A stretch of 64,000 bases of DNA. It comes from Patella vulgata (taxonomy: Eukaryota > Mollusca > Gastropoda > Patellidae). The DNA lies in the NCBI RefSeq assembly GCF_932274485.2, contig NC_065886.2:20287501-20351500 (forward strand), given 5' to 3'. Positions 46,270-58,000 of the stretch are shown one piece after another (position 1 is the first letter of the stretch; each line of letters begins with the position of its first letter). The position numbers were made by a program, and so were the translations under genes. The notes under the pieces were generated by a model. It had not been told where the DNA came from. It saw only the letters and a program-made list of their open reading frames with translations, and did not search any database.

Positions 46270-46423
46270 GCCCTGTTTCTCGAAATCTTAAGTAAAGATA
46301 AAATCCAAATTTTAGTAGATACTTCAATTTTGATTGGCTAAGCACTAAAATCATCCTAATGTTATCCAATCAAATTACTCAAATTTGGATTTTATCTTAG
46401 TTAAAATTTCATGAAACAGGCCC
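46270..46423. mobile_element. foldback MITE, about 154 bp
   Basis: GCCCTGTTTCTCGAAATCTT and, inverted from the right end, GGCCTGTTTCATGAAATTTT. The arms continue inward through AAGATAAAATCCAAATTT on both sides, giving about 45-bp imperfect arms. No coding capacity. Confidence 0.75.
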
Positions 46424-46489
46424 CTGAGCGGTAAATCGCCTGTTGGCGACAAGTAGACAAGTAAACAATTCGAGTCTAATAACCCACAG

Positions 46490-46790
46490 TCGCTTTATGA
46501 CATTACAAAGTCATGTCAAACGGTGACCTCATATTCTTATCTGGAGAGCATGCGCAATAAATACTATCAGTGTAAACTGGAATAACCAGACGCAGAGATT
46601 GCCATTCGATTGAGACTTTTGGCGTATTTCGCCGAACATAACTGCTTTGAAATTAGAGTAAAATCGGAAACGATTGAATGTCAATCAGTTTATATACATT
46701 CATATTACATTATTATATGCATTGCGACCCATTTGTGTCAATGTGTAGGTCCCAAATATTAGCGATTTAGCTCCTTTAAATTTAAAGGCA
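46490..46790 (-). mobile_element. MITE family M1, partial, inverted
   Basis: GGAATAACCAGACGCAGAGA, TATATGCATTGCGACCC and GCGATTTAGCTCCTTTAAA match the inverse of 17988-18300 and keep the TTAA border at the right. Confidence 0.7.
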
Positions 46791-47258
46791 GTTCCAAGTT
46801 TGTTTTAGCCTGTACTAATATTATACACTTTGCAATATATGCGTCATTAATAAAATAGGCTACGATCGAAATACACCGGTGCTTGACAAAATACACAAAT
46901 TTAGAGAAGAGTAATCGTCCAGACGCATTGTCCATTTAAAATAATTCGGTAGTTCTTCGGCCTCAGTTCTCCCCATTGGCGTAGATATGATACAGACATC
47001 TTTATGGATTCAAGTTTATTAAAGATACATGAAAGAGAGCTGGTGGTTCTTGCTTGATTTAATAGTGAGAGTAACCTCATTGAAATGTTAATGTTATACA
47101 TAAAGTTGTCTATATAAAATTTAGAAGGTGAATTGAATTTGGACCTTGTTACCATGCATTTCTCATTTGATCGGAAAGTTCACATAGATATATAAGTTTA
47201 TTTTCTTATTACAATAATTCATTAGCTTACTGTTTGTATTTTAAACTTTCTTTTTCAG

Positions 47259-47272
47259 ATCGATGGCAGAAG
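47259..47272 (+). other. possible non-coding or alternative 5' mini-exon of the dynein gene
   Basis: TTTCTTTTTCAG is followed by ATCGATGGCAGAAG and GTAAAC, a perfect acceptor-donor pair around 14 nt. If joined directly to the acceptor before 48930, its ATG would read into an early stop, so it cannot supply the start codon of the frame used downstream. It may be untranslated sequence or chance. Confidence 0.25.
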
Positions 47273-47329
47273 GTAAACTTTCATATTATTTATAATCAAT
47301 TAAATAAACTGAACATTTACTGAGCATAT

Positions 47330-48362
47330 TTATATTATGTTAAAAAAGATGATGCTTATATACTCAGCCAAATTAAAAACTCGTACTGCCACACAACGTC
47401 TTCTCATGGATCTCAGAACATTAGTAAACACTACCTGAGGAAGACGTCGCCACTGCTCAGCAAGAGCATGTTGAAGGTCCTGCAATGTCAGTGGTGGTTT
47501 CACTTGCTGACGAACACGTCGACCCAGTTCGTCCCAGATGTGTTCAATAGGATTAAGGTCGGGGCTAAGCGACGGCCAATCCAGGACTTGGACACCGGCA
47601 TTTCTTAAAAAAATTCTGGGTAGCAATTGCTGTATGGGGTCGAGCATTGTCTTGTTGAAACGTTAGTCCAGGCCCATGTCTCTGCATAAACGGAAGAGGT
47701 ACAGGTTGCAAAATCTGATCCCTGTACTGGACAGCATTTAAGTTCCCTTGGACAACAACAAGAGGAGAACGTCCATGTGCACAAAAAGAACCCCAGACCA
47801 TGACGCTGCCGCCACCAAATCGGTCAACTTTTCTGACGCATACTTGAGCGTAAGGTTCACCTCGTCTGCGGTACACTCGGGCCCTGCCATCGGCAAATCT
47901 CAAAGTGAATCGAGATTCGTCACTAAAGACAACCAAATTCCACTGTCTTTGAGTAAATCTTATGTATCTTGTGGCCCACACAAGTCGGTTACGGGGATGA
48001 AGAGGTGTCAATATTGGTCCATTATAGGGCCTCCGAGCTCGAAGACCAGCAGCCTGCAAGCGATTTCGAACAGTTTGTGCAGTTACCCTTCCACCAAACA
48101 TCTCACTACTTGTGGAGGTTGCAGTGACAAATCTGTTTCTAAGATGACGTAATCGTATTGCTTGATCTTCCTGGAGTGACGTCACACGTGGCACTCCCAC
48201 CCTTGGGCGGTCGGCAATAGTTCCAGTTTGAATCACTCTCATTCTAAGATTAATTATTGTCTGGTGTGAACAATTAAAGGCTCTTGCAACAGTGACCACA
48301 GACTGACCAGCATAGAGCCTTCCTATAGCACGTAGACGTTCTACATTTGAAAGGCGCAGCAT
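47330..48362 (-). pseudogene. Tc1-like transposase, DD34E, second family, one frame break
   Basis: Minus-strand ATG at 48362. N-terminal helix-turn-helix (RLRAIGRLYAGQSVVTVARA, SHQTIINLRMR), basic linker (RPRVGVPRVTS), second helical unit (TAQTVRNRLQAAGL), then VVFSDESRFTLRF (Asp), GGGSVMVWGSF, FQQDNARPHTAIA (Asp) and SPDLNPIEHIWDEL (Glu). The frame switches at the A run near 47600-47612, between the second Asp and the Glu, so one indel breaks it. The C-terminal frame runs through the TIR (FNLAEY) and stops only outside the element at 47330, which is unusual and suggests loss of the native stop. Identity to the other two transposases here is confined to the family motifs. Confidence 0.88.
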
Positions 48363-48661
48363 TTTCTAACAAAGATGAAAATAACAATTTTAATTTGTTT
48401 TTCCAGTTCAAGTTACGTATGCGTGTTCAGTTTAAGCAAACTTGCATCGATTGACCTCACGAGTTTGTGTTTGCACGCGTTTTTCAGGTTTTTCATCTTT
48501 ATATGCTCAAAAGTCATGTGATCCACATGACTTTACAATTTTATGAAATTAAAGGCTTCTTACTACTTACTATCGTTAGAAACACTTTAAAATTTATTTG
48601 ACTTACCAGAAAAAAAAAATTTGTTGAAATTCATCAGTGTCAAGTTTTTAATTTGGCTGAG
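47364..48661 (-). mobile_element. Tc1-like DNA transposon, 1.3 kb, with TA target
   Basis: The left end CTCAGCCAAATTAAAAACT and its inverse AGTTTTTAATTTGGCTGAG at the right are a perfect 19-bp TIR, with TA at both borders (47362-47363 and 48662-48663). Different TIRs from the elements at 9377 and 35456, so a separate family. It lies 280 bp before the first coding exon of the dynein gene, in its 5' flank or first intron. Confidence 0.92.
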
Positions 48662-48938
48662 TATATTTTAATGCTTATATTATAATATCTTGGCCATTGG
48701 TATAGCCCCACAGAGTTGCTCCTTTTTGGACAATTCTGTGAATATATAGTTATTAGTATAGTATTTATCTTTTTGATAAATTGGTTTATATACATTTGAT
48801 ACATTAACAGCTTTTGTCAACATTTTTGTATCTGATCTGTAAGACTTATCTTGTGTTGCTAACTAAATTGATCTTCATTTAATTCTTGTACATCTTATCA
48901 TTTAGTAATATAAAAACTTGTACTTCCAGTTGGCATAT

Positions 48939-49097
48939 ATGTCATTCCTCAAACAAGCTAAAGATAAATCCAGCCCAGGTCTAAAAGAACAAAAGCAAAG
49001 TTTTGCTACGTTAGTGAAAAATAAAAGACGCAGTCAGTTTGGACACACGTCAGGTGCCCAGGTTCCTGCTCCGGTGGCAACTCTCAAAGAAAAACAG
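48939..49097 (+). CDS. dynein heavy chain coding exon 1
   Basis: 53 codons from the ATG at 48939 (MSFLKQAKDKSSPGLKEQ) to Gln, donor GTAATT. An acceptor-like CTTCCAG ends at 48929, so the exon may start at 48930 with short untranslated sequence. Lys/Ser/Gln-rich, as expected for the poorly conserved extreme N-terminus. Phase 0 out. Confidence 0.75.
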
Positions 49098-52000
49098 GTA
49101 ATTACATTTAAAATGGATATAACTCTTTGGTTTGGGTCAAAAATAAAATTTAAAAAATTCATTAGATTTTATGCATTGAATTGGTTTCTGCAGTGACAGT
49201 TAGTTTTTGTTTTGTTATACGCCCATATATGTATAGATACATCTAGTATTGAGATATAACCAATTTTGTGTTCACAGTAAGCCAAAGTATCAGTCTAAGG
49301 TATGACAACTTTGCAATGTTTGAGTCTTTGACATCCTCTGTCTGCAGACAATTAAAACTGAATATGTTCAAAAGGACATAAACCAGAATGCCAAAGTTTA
49401 CTGTAAGTTTTGACTTCTAATAATACTAATAATATGTCTGTTTTCACCCTTATAAACTAGCTAGAGGCATCTTTAAGTTCAGCTGAAATCTTTTGAAGGG
49501 TCTATTTTTAATCCAAGCCAAAAGATTGATATTGTTTTCTTTGATATTTCTTGAAAAATACAAATGACACACAGAGGCTTATTTAATCATTCAAAACAAA
49601 AAATTTGAGAGGTAGTCTGTAACAAAAATTATTTGGGTAGTCTGAAATTCGACAAATTGAAGAAAATGGGGTAGTGTGAAATTCGACAAATTGAAGAAAA
49701 TGAAACACCAAATTTCATATTAATTAAAATATCTGTATTTAGCATTAATTATAACAATCTATAACTTTAAAATCTGAAAGTGAAACCAAGCAATCTTCTA
49801 ATTGGTTTTGGGAGCAGTTTATTTATATAGATAATAGAATTTGAAAACAAATTTATATACTAAATTTATCTTTCACTTGTATAGTTCTTCGGACTGATGT
49901 TTGCTCTGCTGAGTAAGTTTTAGGTATCATGGGAGTTTTAATTTTGTATTCTGACATATAGTAGTTACTAACCAACAAGCTTTTTTCGGAAGTTGTTAAA
50001 AATGTGACTGGAATTTATAGTTACTTAATTTAGGACTCATAACTTTTTTTTCAATTTTAGGCCAAGGCTAGAGACAAGCGTGAAGAAAGGAAAGGACGTA
50101 TAACACCCATCCATAAACATATACTTGAAGTTGTTGGTGAATATCTGCAGATTGATAAAATAGCTGCCGAGGACTTTGTATTGGATTCAGACAGGGTAAG
50201 ATTAAACTCTATGCCTATGATGCCTGGGAGTAGATCATACATTTGATTGGCTGCATATTAATATGTAACCAGAACATTGCTAAAGTTTTATGCATGTAAT
50301 TCTTACCTGCAACCAATATATTCCGTAAAGTCAGAGTCTGACGAATGTATAAACTGGGGTGTACCAGTAGTTTGGCAATGAATAGTGATCCTAAAAATTG
50401 GGAAGTTCTTTACATGTGGTTCAGTTTTGTAATTATAACTCATGAATATGAATATCAACAAATAGTAAAATTTAGTTAATATTTAGAAGTCTTTCAGCTT
50501 CCATACAATACTGTTGCTGGAAATCATTTCAAATTTAGCATATCTTCCTGTTTTGGACAATGTCAGTGTTTAACTTTTGCTGTTGTTAAAGATTGATAAA
50601 AATACCATCCTTTTAAATAATTCCATTCAATTTTTGATTGCAGCAAATGGATATTTTTGACCAATTTCTTGCTAAAGATAAAGGTAGTAAAAGTCTGAAG
50701 TTTTATTATCAAGAAGGTGAAGTTCCAGCGTTAGAAGGTCAGTTCATTAAAAGGAAAAAAAACTTCTAAAATTGTTAACTAAACTAAGATAAAGTGGGTG
50801 ACTATCTATAGGCTACTTGTATTATTATTTGAAAATCCATTATAAGTAATAAGGGGCCTAGATATTAAAAGATAGGGCCAATCAAGAAGGACTTGAACTG
50901 CTCAAATTTTATCAATATGGTACATCTGGTATTCAGGAATTTGTCTTCAGAGAAACCTCATTTTTATTGGTAAGCTTTATATCAACATTTCTTAACATTA
51001 AATGCACCATTTGATCCCATCAAGCCGTCTGTAATTGGTTTGTGTTACCTTTTATTTATAGGAAGTTTCTCACATGTTTTAACATGGATATATATTGGTC
51101 TGTCCAAGTTTCTTTTCAGTTATTATTTTAAAAACTGAATATATCACCGTTACACCCTAAGGATGGTTGAGTTCGAATTTCGTAAAAATCGGACTGAAAC
51201 TGACGGACAAAATGTCCGCCCCTCGTTCGCAAATAGTGTCAAAATATTGTGTATCAGGGTTGTGGACCCTCTGGGCTCTGGAGGTCACAATTTTCATCTG
51301 ATTTTGATGAAACTTGAAATGCATACTATAACCCAAATATCTTGGTTCCTTTCTATTTTCGTACATATTGAATCGTAACTTCCTGAATTATGGCCCCTGT
51401 TTGTACGAAAAATGGCGTTTTTTTAGCTTATGGTCCCTCTAGAGGTCACAATTATTATCCGATTTAAAAAAACGTTTGAATATATCACCGTTACACCGTA
51501 ATTTTGTCCGAGTTTGCATTTCATGAAAATCAGACCAAAACTGCCAGACAAAATGGCCGCCCCTCATGTCCTACGCAAATAGTGTAAACATCTGGTATAG
51601 CAAAGTTGTGGACCCTCTAGAGGGCACAATTTTAATCCGATTTTGATGAAACTTGAAATGCAAGTTTATAACCCAAAGATCTCGGTTCCTTTCAGTATTC
51701 GCGCATATCTGATTGTAACTTCCTGAATTATGGCCTCTGATAGTACGAAAAATCGCGTTTTTAGCTTGTGGTCCCTCTAGAGGTCACAATTATTATTTGA
51801 TTTAAAAAGAAATATTCGAATATATCACCGTTACACCGTAATGTTTGTTGAGTTTGAATTTCGTGAAAATCGGGCCAAAACTGCCGGACGAAATGGCCAC
51901 CGCTCGTACGCAAATAGTGTAAACACCTGGTAAATCAAGGTTGTAGTCCTCTAGAGGTCACAATTTTGATCCGATTTCGATGACACTTGAAATACATGTT

Positions 52001-55000
52001 TATAACCCAAAGATATCGGATCGTAACTTCCTGAATTAATGGTCCTTGATTGAACAAAATCACGTTTTTAGGTTGTGGTCCCTGTAAAGGTCACAATATT
52101 TATCCGATTTAAAAAAAAACATGTGAATCAATCACCATTACACACTAAGATCTTGGTTCCTTTTGATAATCGTGGATACCTGAACTTAACTTCCTGGATT
52201 ATAGCCCCTGATTGTTCGAAAAATCGCATTTTTAGCTTCCGGATTCTATAGAGGTCACAATTTTTTTTTGATTTTAAAAACTGTTTAAATACATCACCAT
52301 TCCACCATAATGAAGGTTGGATTCGTAATTCGGGAAAATCGAAATGAAATTGTTAGACAAAATGGTCGCTCTTCGTACGCAAATTGTGTAGAAGTGTGTA
52401 ATACGAAGGATGTGGACCCTCTAGAGGTCACAATTTTTATCTGATTTTGATAAAACATAAAACATATCTTTATATCCCAAAGATCTCAGTCCCTTTTGAT
52501 ATTTGCACATTTCAGGCTATAACTTTCTGGATTATTGCCCCTGATTGTACAAAAAATCGCATTTGTTTTTAGCTTGTTCTCTATCCACCTCTTGCAAAAT
52601 GTGGGTGTATCCTGCCTGGCAGCCACTGGTTCTACATACAACAATGCATTTATCTTATTCACAGAATGTGGTAGAGCTATACCAGGAGCTCCAAAGGGCA
52701 GTAAAATGTTGCGATTATTCGTAACAAGTGGTAGAGGAGAGGCGTTGACAGGAGTTTGTGTCTATTTTCTTAGAACAAGAGTAGATATTGCCTTGTCTAT
52801 TCGCAATGTAACTGAGGTAATATTATAATAAGAATACCAAGAAAATATTTTGGTTGTCATATTTGAATTCAAATTCTAGGTAAACTAGCTGTAAAAAGTT
52901 CAGTGTTATTCAATTGCAGGTTGAAAACTGCAGGTCCAGGGTGAAATAGATACAAATTTTAGATATGTACTTTGGATTTAAAAAAAACATGATGCTTGTA
53001 AGCTTTTTAGAACTCGCTTTGTATGTCTGAAACCAAAATCTTGGCCTCCACCCAGGGCTTGCTAATCTCCCCATTACACCCATGATTTAAACTCGGTCTG
53101 TGAGTATAGGATAAGATTATTTAAATTTTCATGTTGGTGGAGGGATTTTTATACACACACACCTAGTTTGGGCGTATATATTTGTTACCCTGCCTGTCTG
53201 TCCGTTAAAAATTGGCTTGTGAAGGCAATAGAATCTACAGTTTATGGTGAATCATTTTCAAATTTTGTGGGAAGCATTGTGGTCATGAGAAAACAAACCC
53301 TATACTTGATATTCAGTATTCCATGAACTTCCATGTACCAGAGTTATGTTCCTTTTTCAGAAAACATTGGAGGCTATAGATTTTAAGGCCATACAAACAA
53401 AAAATGTTCTGGTTCTCATACAATCCTTATCAAATATCTGATGTGGGAGGGAGGTTTTATTTTTGTGTTTTTGTTTTGTCAAAGGCTAAATGTTTTCTTA
53501 TACACATCAAATTGCAAGGCACTACTTTTATCTCATGTTGTTTATAGGAATGTTTGATTATCTAGTATCATTTATGATTATTATTACCGGTAACAGATAT
53601 CAGGGTTGTGTACTTGTTCAATGAGCCTATATGGATTCATTCAAATTTTCTAATAGATTTACTTACTGTAACAGTGATAAAATATTTATGTACAGTAATT
53701 AATGAGAGTGTTGTTATTGATTGAAATAAAACAGGTTATGGTTCTCTTTGTATTTGACACCAGATTATCTCACTCAGAATATTTTTTTTTTTTTTTTCAA
53801 ATTTGATAGGAAAAATTAGGATTATGAGAGGATGAACCCTTTTGATTTTCAGCATTCCGCAACTTTCCATTCCGGATAGAGGCTAACCATATCGATTCTT
53901 TTTAAATGTGATGGGAAACTTTGAGGTCATGAGGGGCCAAACCCCATTATAATCAGCGTTCAGGGACTTTTCGTTTAAGAGTTATCCCCCCTTTCCTGAA
54001 AACCATGTAATCAAGATAAGATGCAACTCTTTTTAACAGAATTTTTCAAGCAAATTACCAAAACAATAAAATCTTCAGATAACTATGTCTTGAGTTTCCA
54101 GTTTTGGCCCTATTCAGTCCGAATATTTTTCATACCAGAGTTTTTGTATTTGGTCCAATGTAAATTACAGGAACTCAGACTTTGGTCATAGAAAGCAAAA
54201 TATTCCTTTTTTATACACCCACATTTTCATGTGGACGTATTATGCCGTCCGTCCGTCCGTCCGTCCACAATTGTTTGTGGACTCTCTACAGGTCACAATT
54301 CTTATCCGATTTTGACGAAACTTGAAATATAGGTTTATCCCCAAAAGATCTTGGCTGCTTTCGATATTGGCATGTATCGGATCGAAACTTCATGGATTAT
54401 GGCAGCTGATTGTACGAAAAATCACGTTTTTAGCTTGTGGCCCCTATAGAGGTCACAATTTTTATCCGATTTTGTTGAAACTTGAAATGTAAGTTTATAA
54501 CCCAAAGATTTCGGTTCCTTTCGATATTCGCGCATATCGGACCATAACTTCCTGAATTATGGCCCCTGATTGTACGAAAAATCGCGTTTTTAGCTTGTGG
54601 ACCCTATAGAAATCATAATTTTTATCCAATTTAAAAAAACGTATTATTATATCACCGTTAAACCCTAAGGACAACTGAATTCGAATTTCGTGAAAATCGG
54701 CCCAAAATTGACAGACAAAATGGCCGCCGTTCGTTCTCAAATAGCGTAAAATTATGGTATATCAAGGTTGTGGACCCTATAGAGGTCACAGTTTTTATCC
54801 GATTTTGTTGAAACTTGGTCTGTCCAAGTTTCTTTTCAGTTATTATTTTAAAAACTGAATATATCACCATCACACCCTAAGGATGGTTGAGTTCGAATTT
54901 CGTAAAAATCGGACCGAAACTGACGGACAAAATGTCCGCCCCTCGTTCGCAAATAGTGTCAAAATATTGTGTATCAGGGTTGTGGACCCTCTGGGCTCTG

Positions 55001-58000
55001 GAGGTAAGGCTGTGCAAAAATATCGATATAATCGATAATCGGTAGAAGTTATTTAGCGATACGATAATCAATATTGGTGCAGGTGTTTATTAGGTGAATG
55101 CCTTGACTGAATTCGATGATGAGCATTTTCTGCTTAGCCTAAGCAGAGATACGCGATTTGATTGATTGATGCTTTGGGACACGATAACCTTGCTTGTATT
55201 GGTGTATAGTTTCGTTACATCATTACCAAAATTAAGTTCGATACTGAGAATTTTCGCCTCAGGTTAAATAGTGTGATAAGCACTTTGATTATAATTGAGT
55301 GAGAATGAAACTATGCTTATGTCATTACATACATACACTGAATAAGTTTGATGATGTGCGTATATCATTACATCAATGCCTTGACTAAGTTTGAATACCT
55401 TAACTAAGTCCGATGATATTAAGATGCATCTGTTCGTCGGTCACCATTTTCTGCTCACATTAAGCACTGATAAGCAAAATGATCAATGCTTTTTTAAAAA
55501 GATAAATAGGCAATTAAAAAATGTGTGTCATCTAATTACTTTTTATGCGCCCACATTTTCATGTGGACGTATGTTGTCGTCACCCAGTCCGTCTGGATGC
55601 CCGTCCACAATTTGTTTGTGGACACTCTAAATACAGGTCACAATTCTTATCTGATTTTGACGAAACTTGAAATATAGGTATATTTCCAAAAGATCTTGAT
55701 TCCTTTCGATATAGGCATTTATTGGATCAAAACTTCATGGATTATGGCTCCTGATTGTACAAAAAAATCATGTTTTTAATTTGTGCCGTTGACACTCTTT
55801 CTATCTGATTTAGATGAAGCTTGAAATGTATGTTTATAACCCAAAGATCTCATTTCCTTTCGATATTCGCACATATTGGACCTCAACTTCCTGGATTATG
55901 GCCCCTGATTGGATGTAAAATCGCATTTTTAGCTTGTGGTCTCTATAGGTCAAAATTTTTTATCTGACAAAAAAAACGTTGAAACATATCACCGTTACAC
56001 CCTACTGACGGTTGATTTTGAATATCATGAAAATCAGACCGAAACTGTCTGACATAATGGCCGCTCCTTGTACGCAAATAGTGTAAAAGTATGTAATACC
56101 AAGGTTGTGGACCCTCTAGAGGTCACAATTTTTTATCAGATTTTAAAAACTGTTTAAATATATCACCGTTACACCATAATGGTGGTTAAGTTTGAATTTC
56201 CTAAAAATCGGAACGAAACAGCCCAACAAAATGGATGCTCCTTGTACGCAAAATATTGTAAAAGTATGTAATACCAAGGTTACAATTTTATCCGGTTTTG
56301 ATAAAATATAAAATATATATTTGTGTCACAAAGATCTCGGTTCCTTTCGCTAGTAGCACATATCAGACCATAACTTCCTGGATTATTGCCCCTTAGTGTA
56401 CGAAAAATCGCGTTTATCTGAATTTGATGAAACTATATATTATATTTATATGTTTATATCCCAAAGATTTTGGTTCCTGTAGATATTCACGCATAATCGA
56501 CTAACTTCCTGGTTTATGGCCCCTGATTGTACAAAAAATCTCTTCTTTTTTGAGCTTGTTCTCTATCCATCTCTTGCAAAATGTGGGCGTATCTTGCATG
56601 GCAACCGCTTGTTCAATTTGGCGGGATACGTAGGCCTCACTGTTGGCTAGTTTTGACATCTTTCAAAATTTTAAGTTAAACATACATGATATCTATTGAC
56701 TTTGGTTGGAATTTAAATGTTTAAACAAAAAGTCTTTTCATTATTTTAAAGGAGATACAGTTTGGTTTCTTAGATCCTAAAAATCAAGGAGGTCTGTTAG
56801 GTGTGTTTGAATTAATTTTATCCAAAGTTTATCAGCCAGCACTTGATAAATTTAAAGTATGGGGTGAAATGGAAGTTACACCAGAGGGGAGAAAGAGTAA
56901 AACACAGTTTAAAGCCCTCCAGGAAAACTTTGTATCTTATTTAAAAAGTAAGTGTCTCTAAGTCTAATGCAGATTGATAGTCATGAATTTCCAGTCGTAT
57001 TATTTTTAAGATGATTACCCACTCTAAAAACTTATATAAATATAAGTAATATTTTGCTCCTGACAGATTACTGATCTTTGCATTAATTCATTTTTATACG
57101 CCCTCATGGAAATGTGGTCATATGTTGTTGTCGCCTCTTTCCGTCGATCCGTCGTCCACAATTTCTTGTGAATACTCTACAGACTACATTTATCATCTGA
57201 TTGTTTTGAAATTGATATATGTTGTTTAAAGTGGGATAAAGGAGCCTGTTTAATTTCAATAATTTCCGTTAATTTCTTCTTGTTTCCAACGACAAAAATT
57301 ATTATCCGATCTGTATATTTTTATATGCATTATTTAAATTAGTGAAACGAAAAAGGCTATTGAATTTCAGCAATTTCCATTAATTACTTCTTCTAGAGTT
57401 ATGGCCCTTGTTTCACTTTTTTTGACCTTGTGAATGCTCAAACGTAAAAGTTATCATCCGATCTGTATGAAATTTATATGCATTATTTAAATGAGTGAAA
57501 CGAAGAAGCCTATTGCATTTCAGCAATTTCCATGGCCCTTGTTTCACTTTGTGGAACCTTGTGAACGCTCCAACGACAACAGTTATCAGAATATCACCTG
57601 ATCTGTATGAAATTCATACGTATCATGTAAATTAGTAAAACAAAGAAGCCTATTGAAATTTCAGCACTTTCCAATAATTACTTCTAAGTTATCGCCCTTG
57701 TTTAACTTTGTTAAACCTTGTGAACGCTCGAATGATGAAAGGTATCATCCGAGCAGGATGAAATTTATATGCATCATTTAAATTAATGAAACAAAGAAGT
57801 CTATTGAATTTCAGCAATTTTCAAAAATTGATTCATGAGTTATGGGCCTTGTGTTACTTTGTTGAACAACGTGAAGGCTCCAATGACAAGTCATCATCTG
57901 ATCTGTATGAAATTTTTATGCATCATTATTAGTAAAACGAAAAATACTGCCGAATTTCAACAATTTTTGTATATTACATTCAGAGTTAAGGCCCTTGTTT

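Noticed and set aside
47259-47272. Mini-exon with ATG as the true start of the dynein protein
   Set aside because: Direct joining to the exon at 48930 gives an early stop; it is kept only as a weak untranslated candidate.
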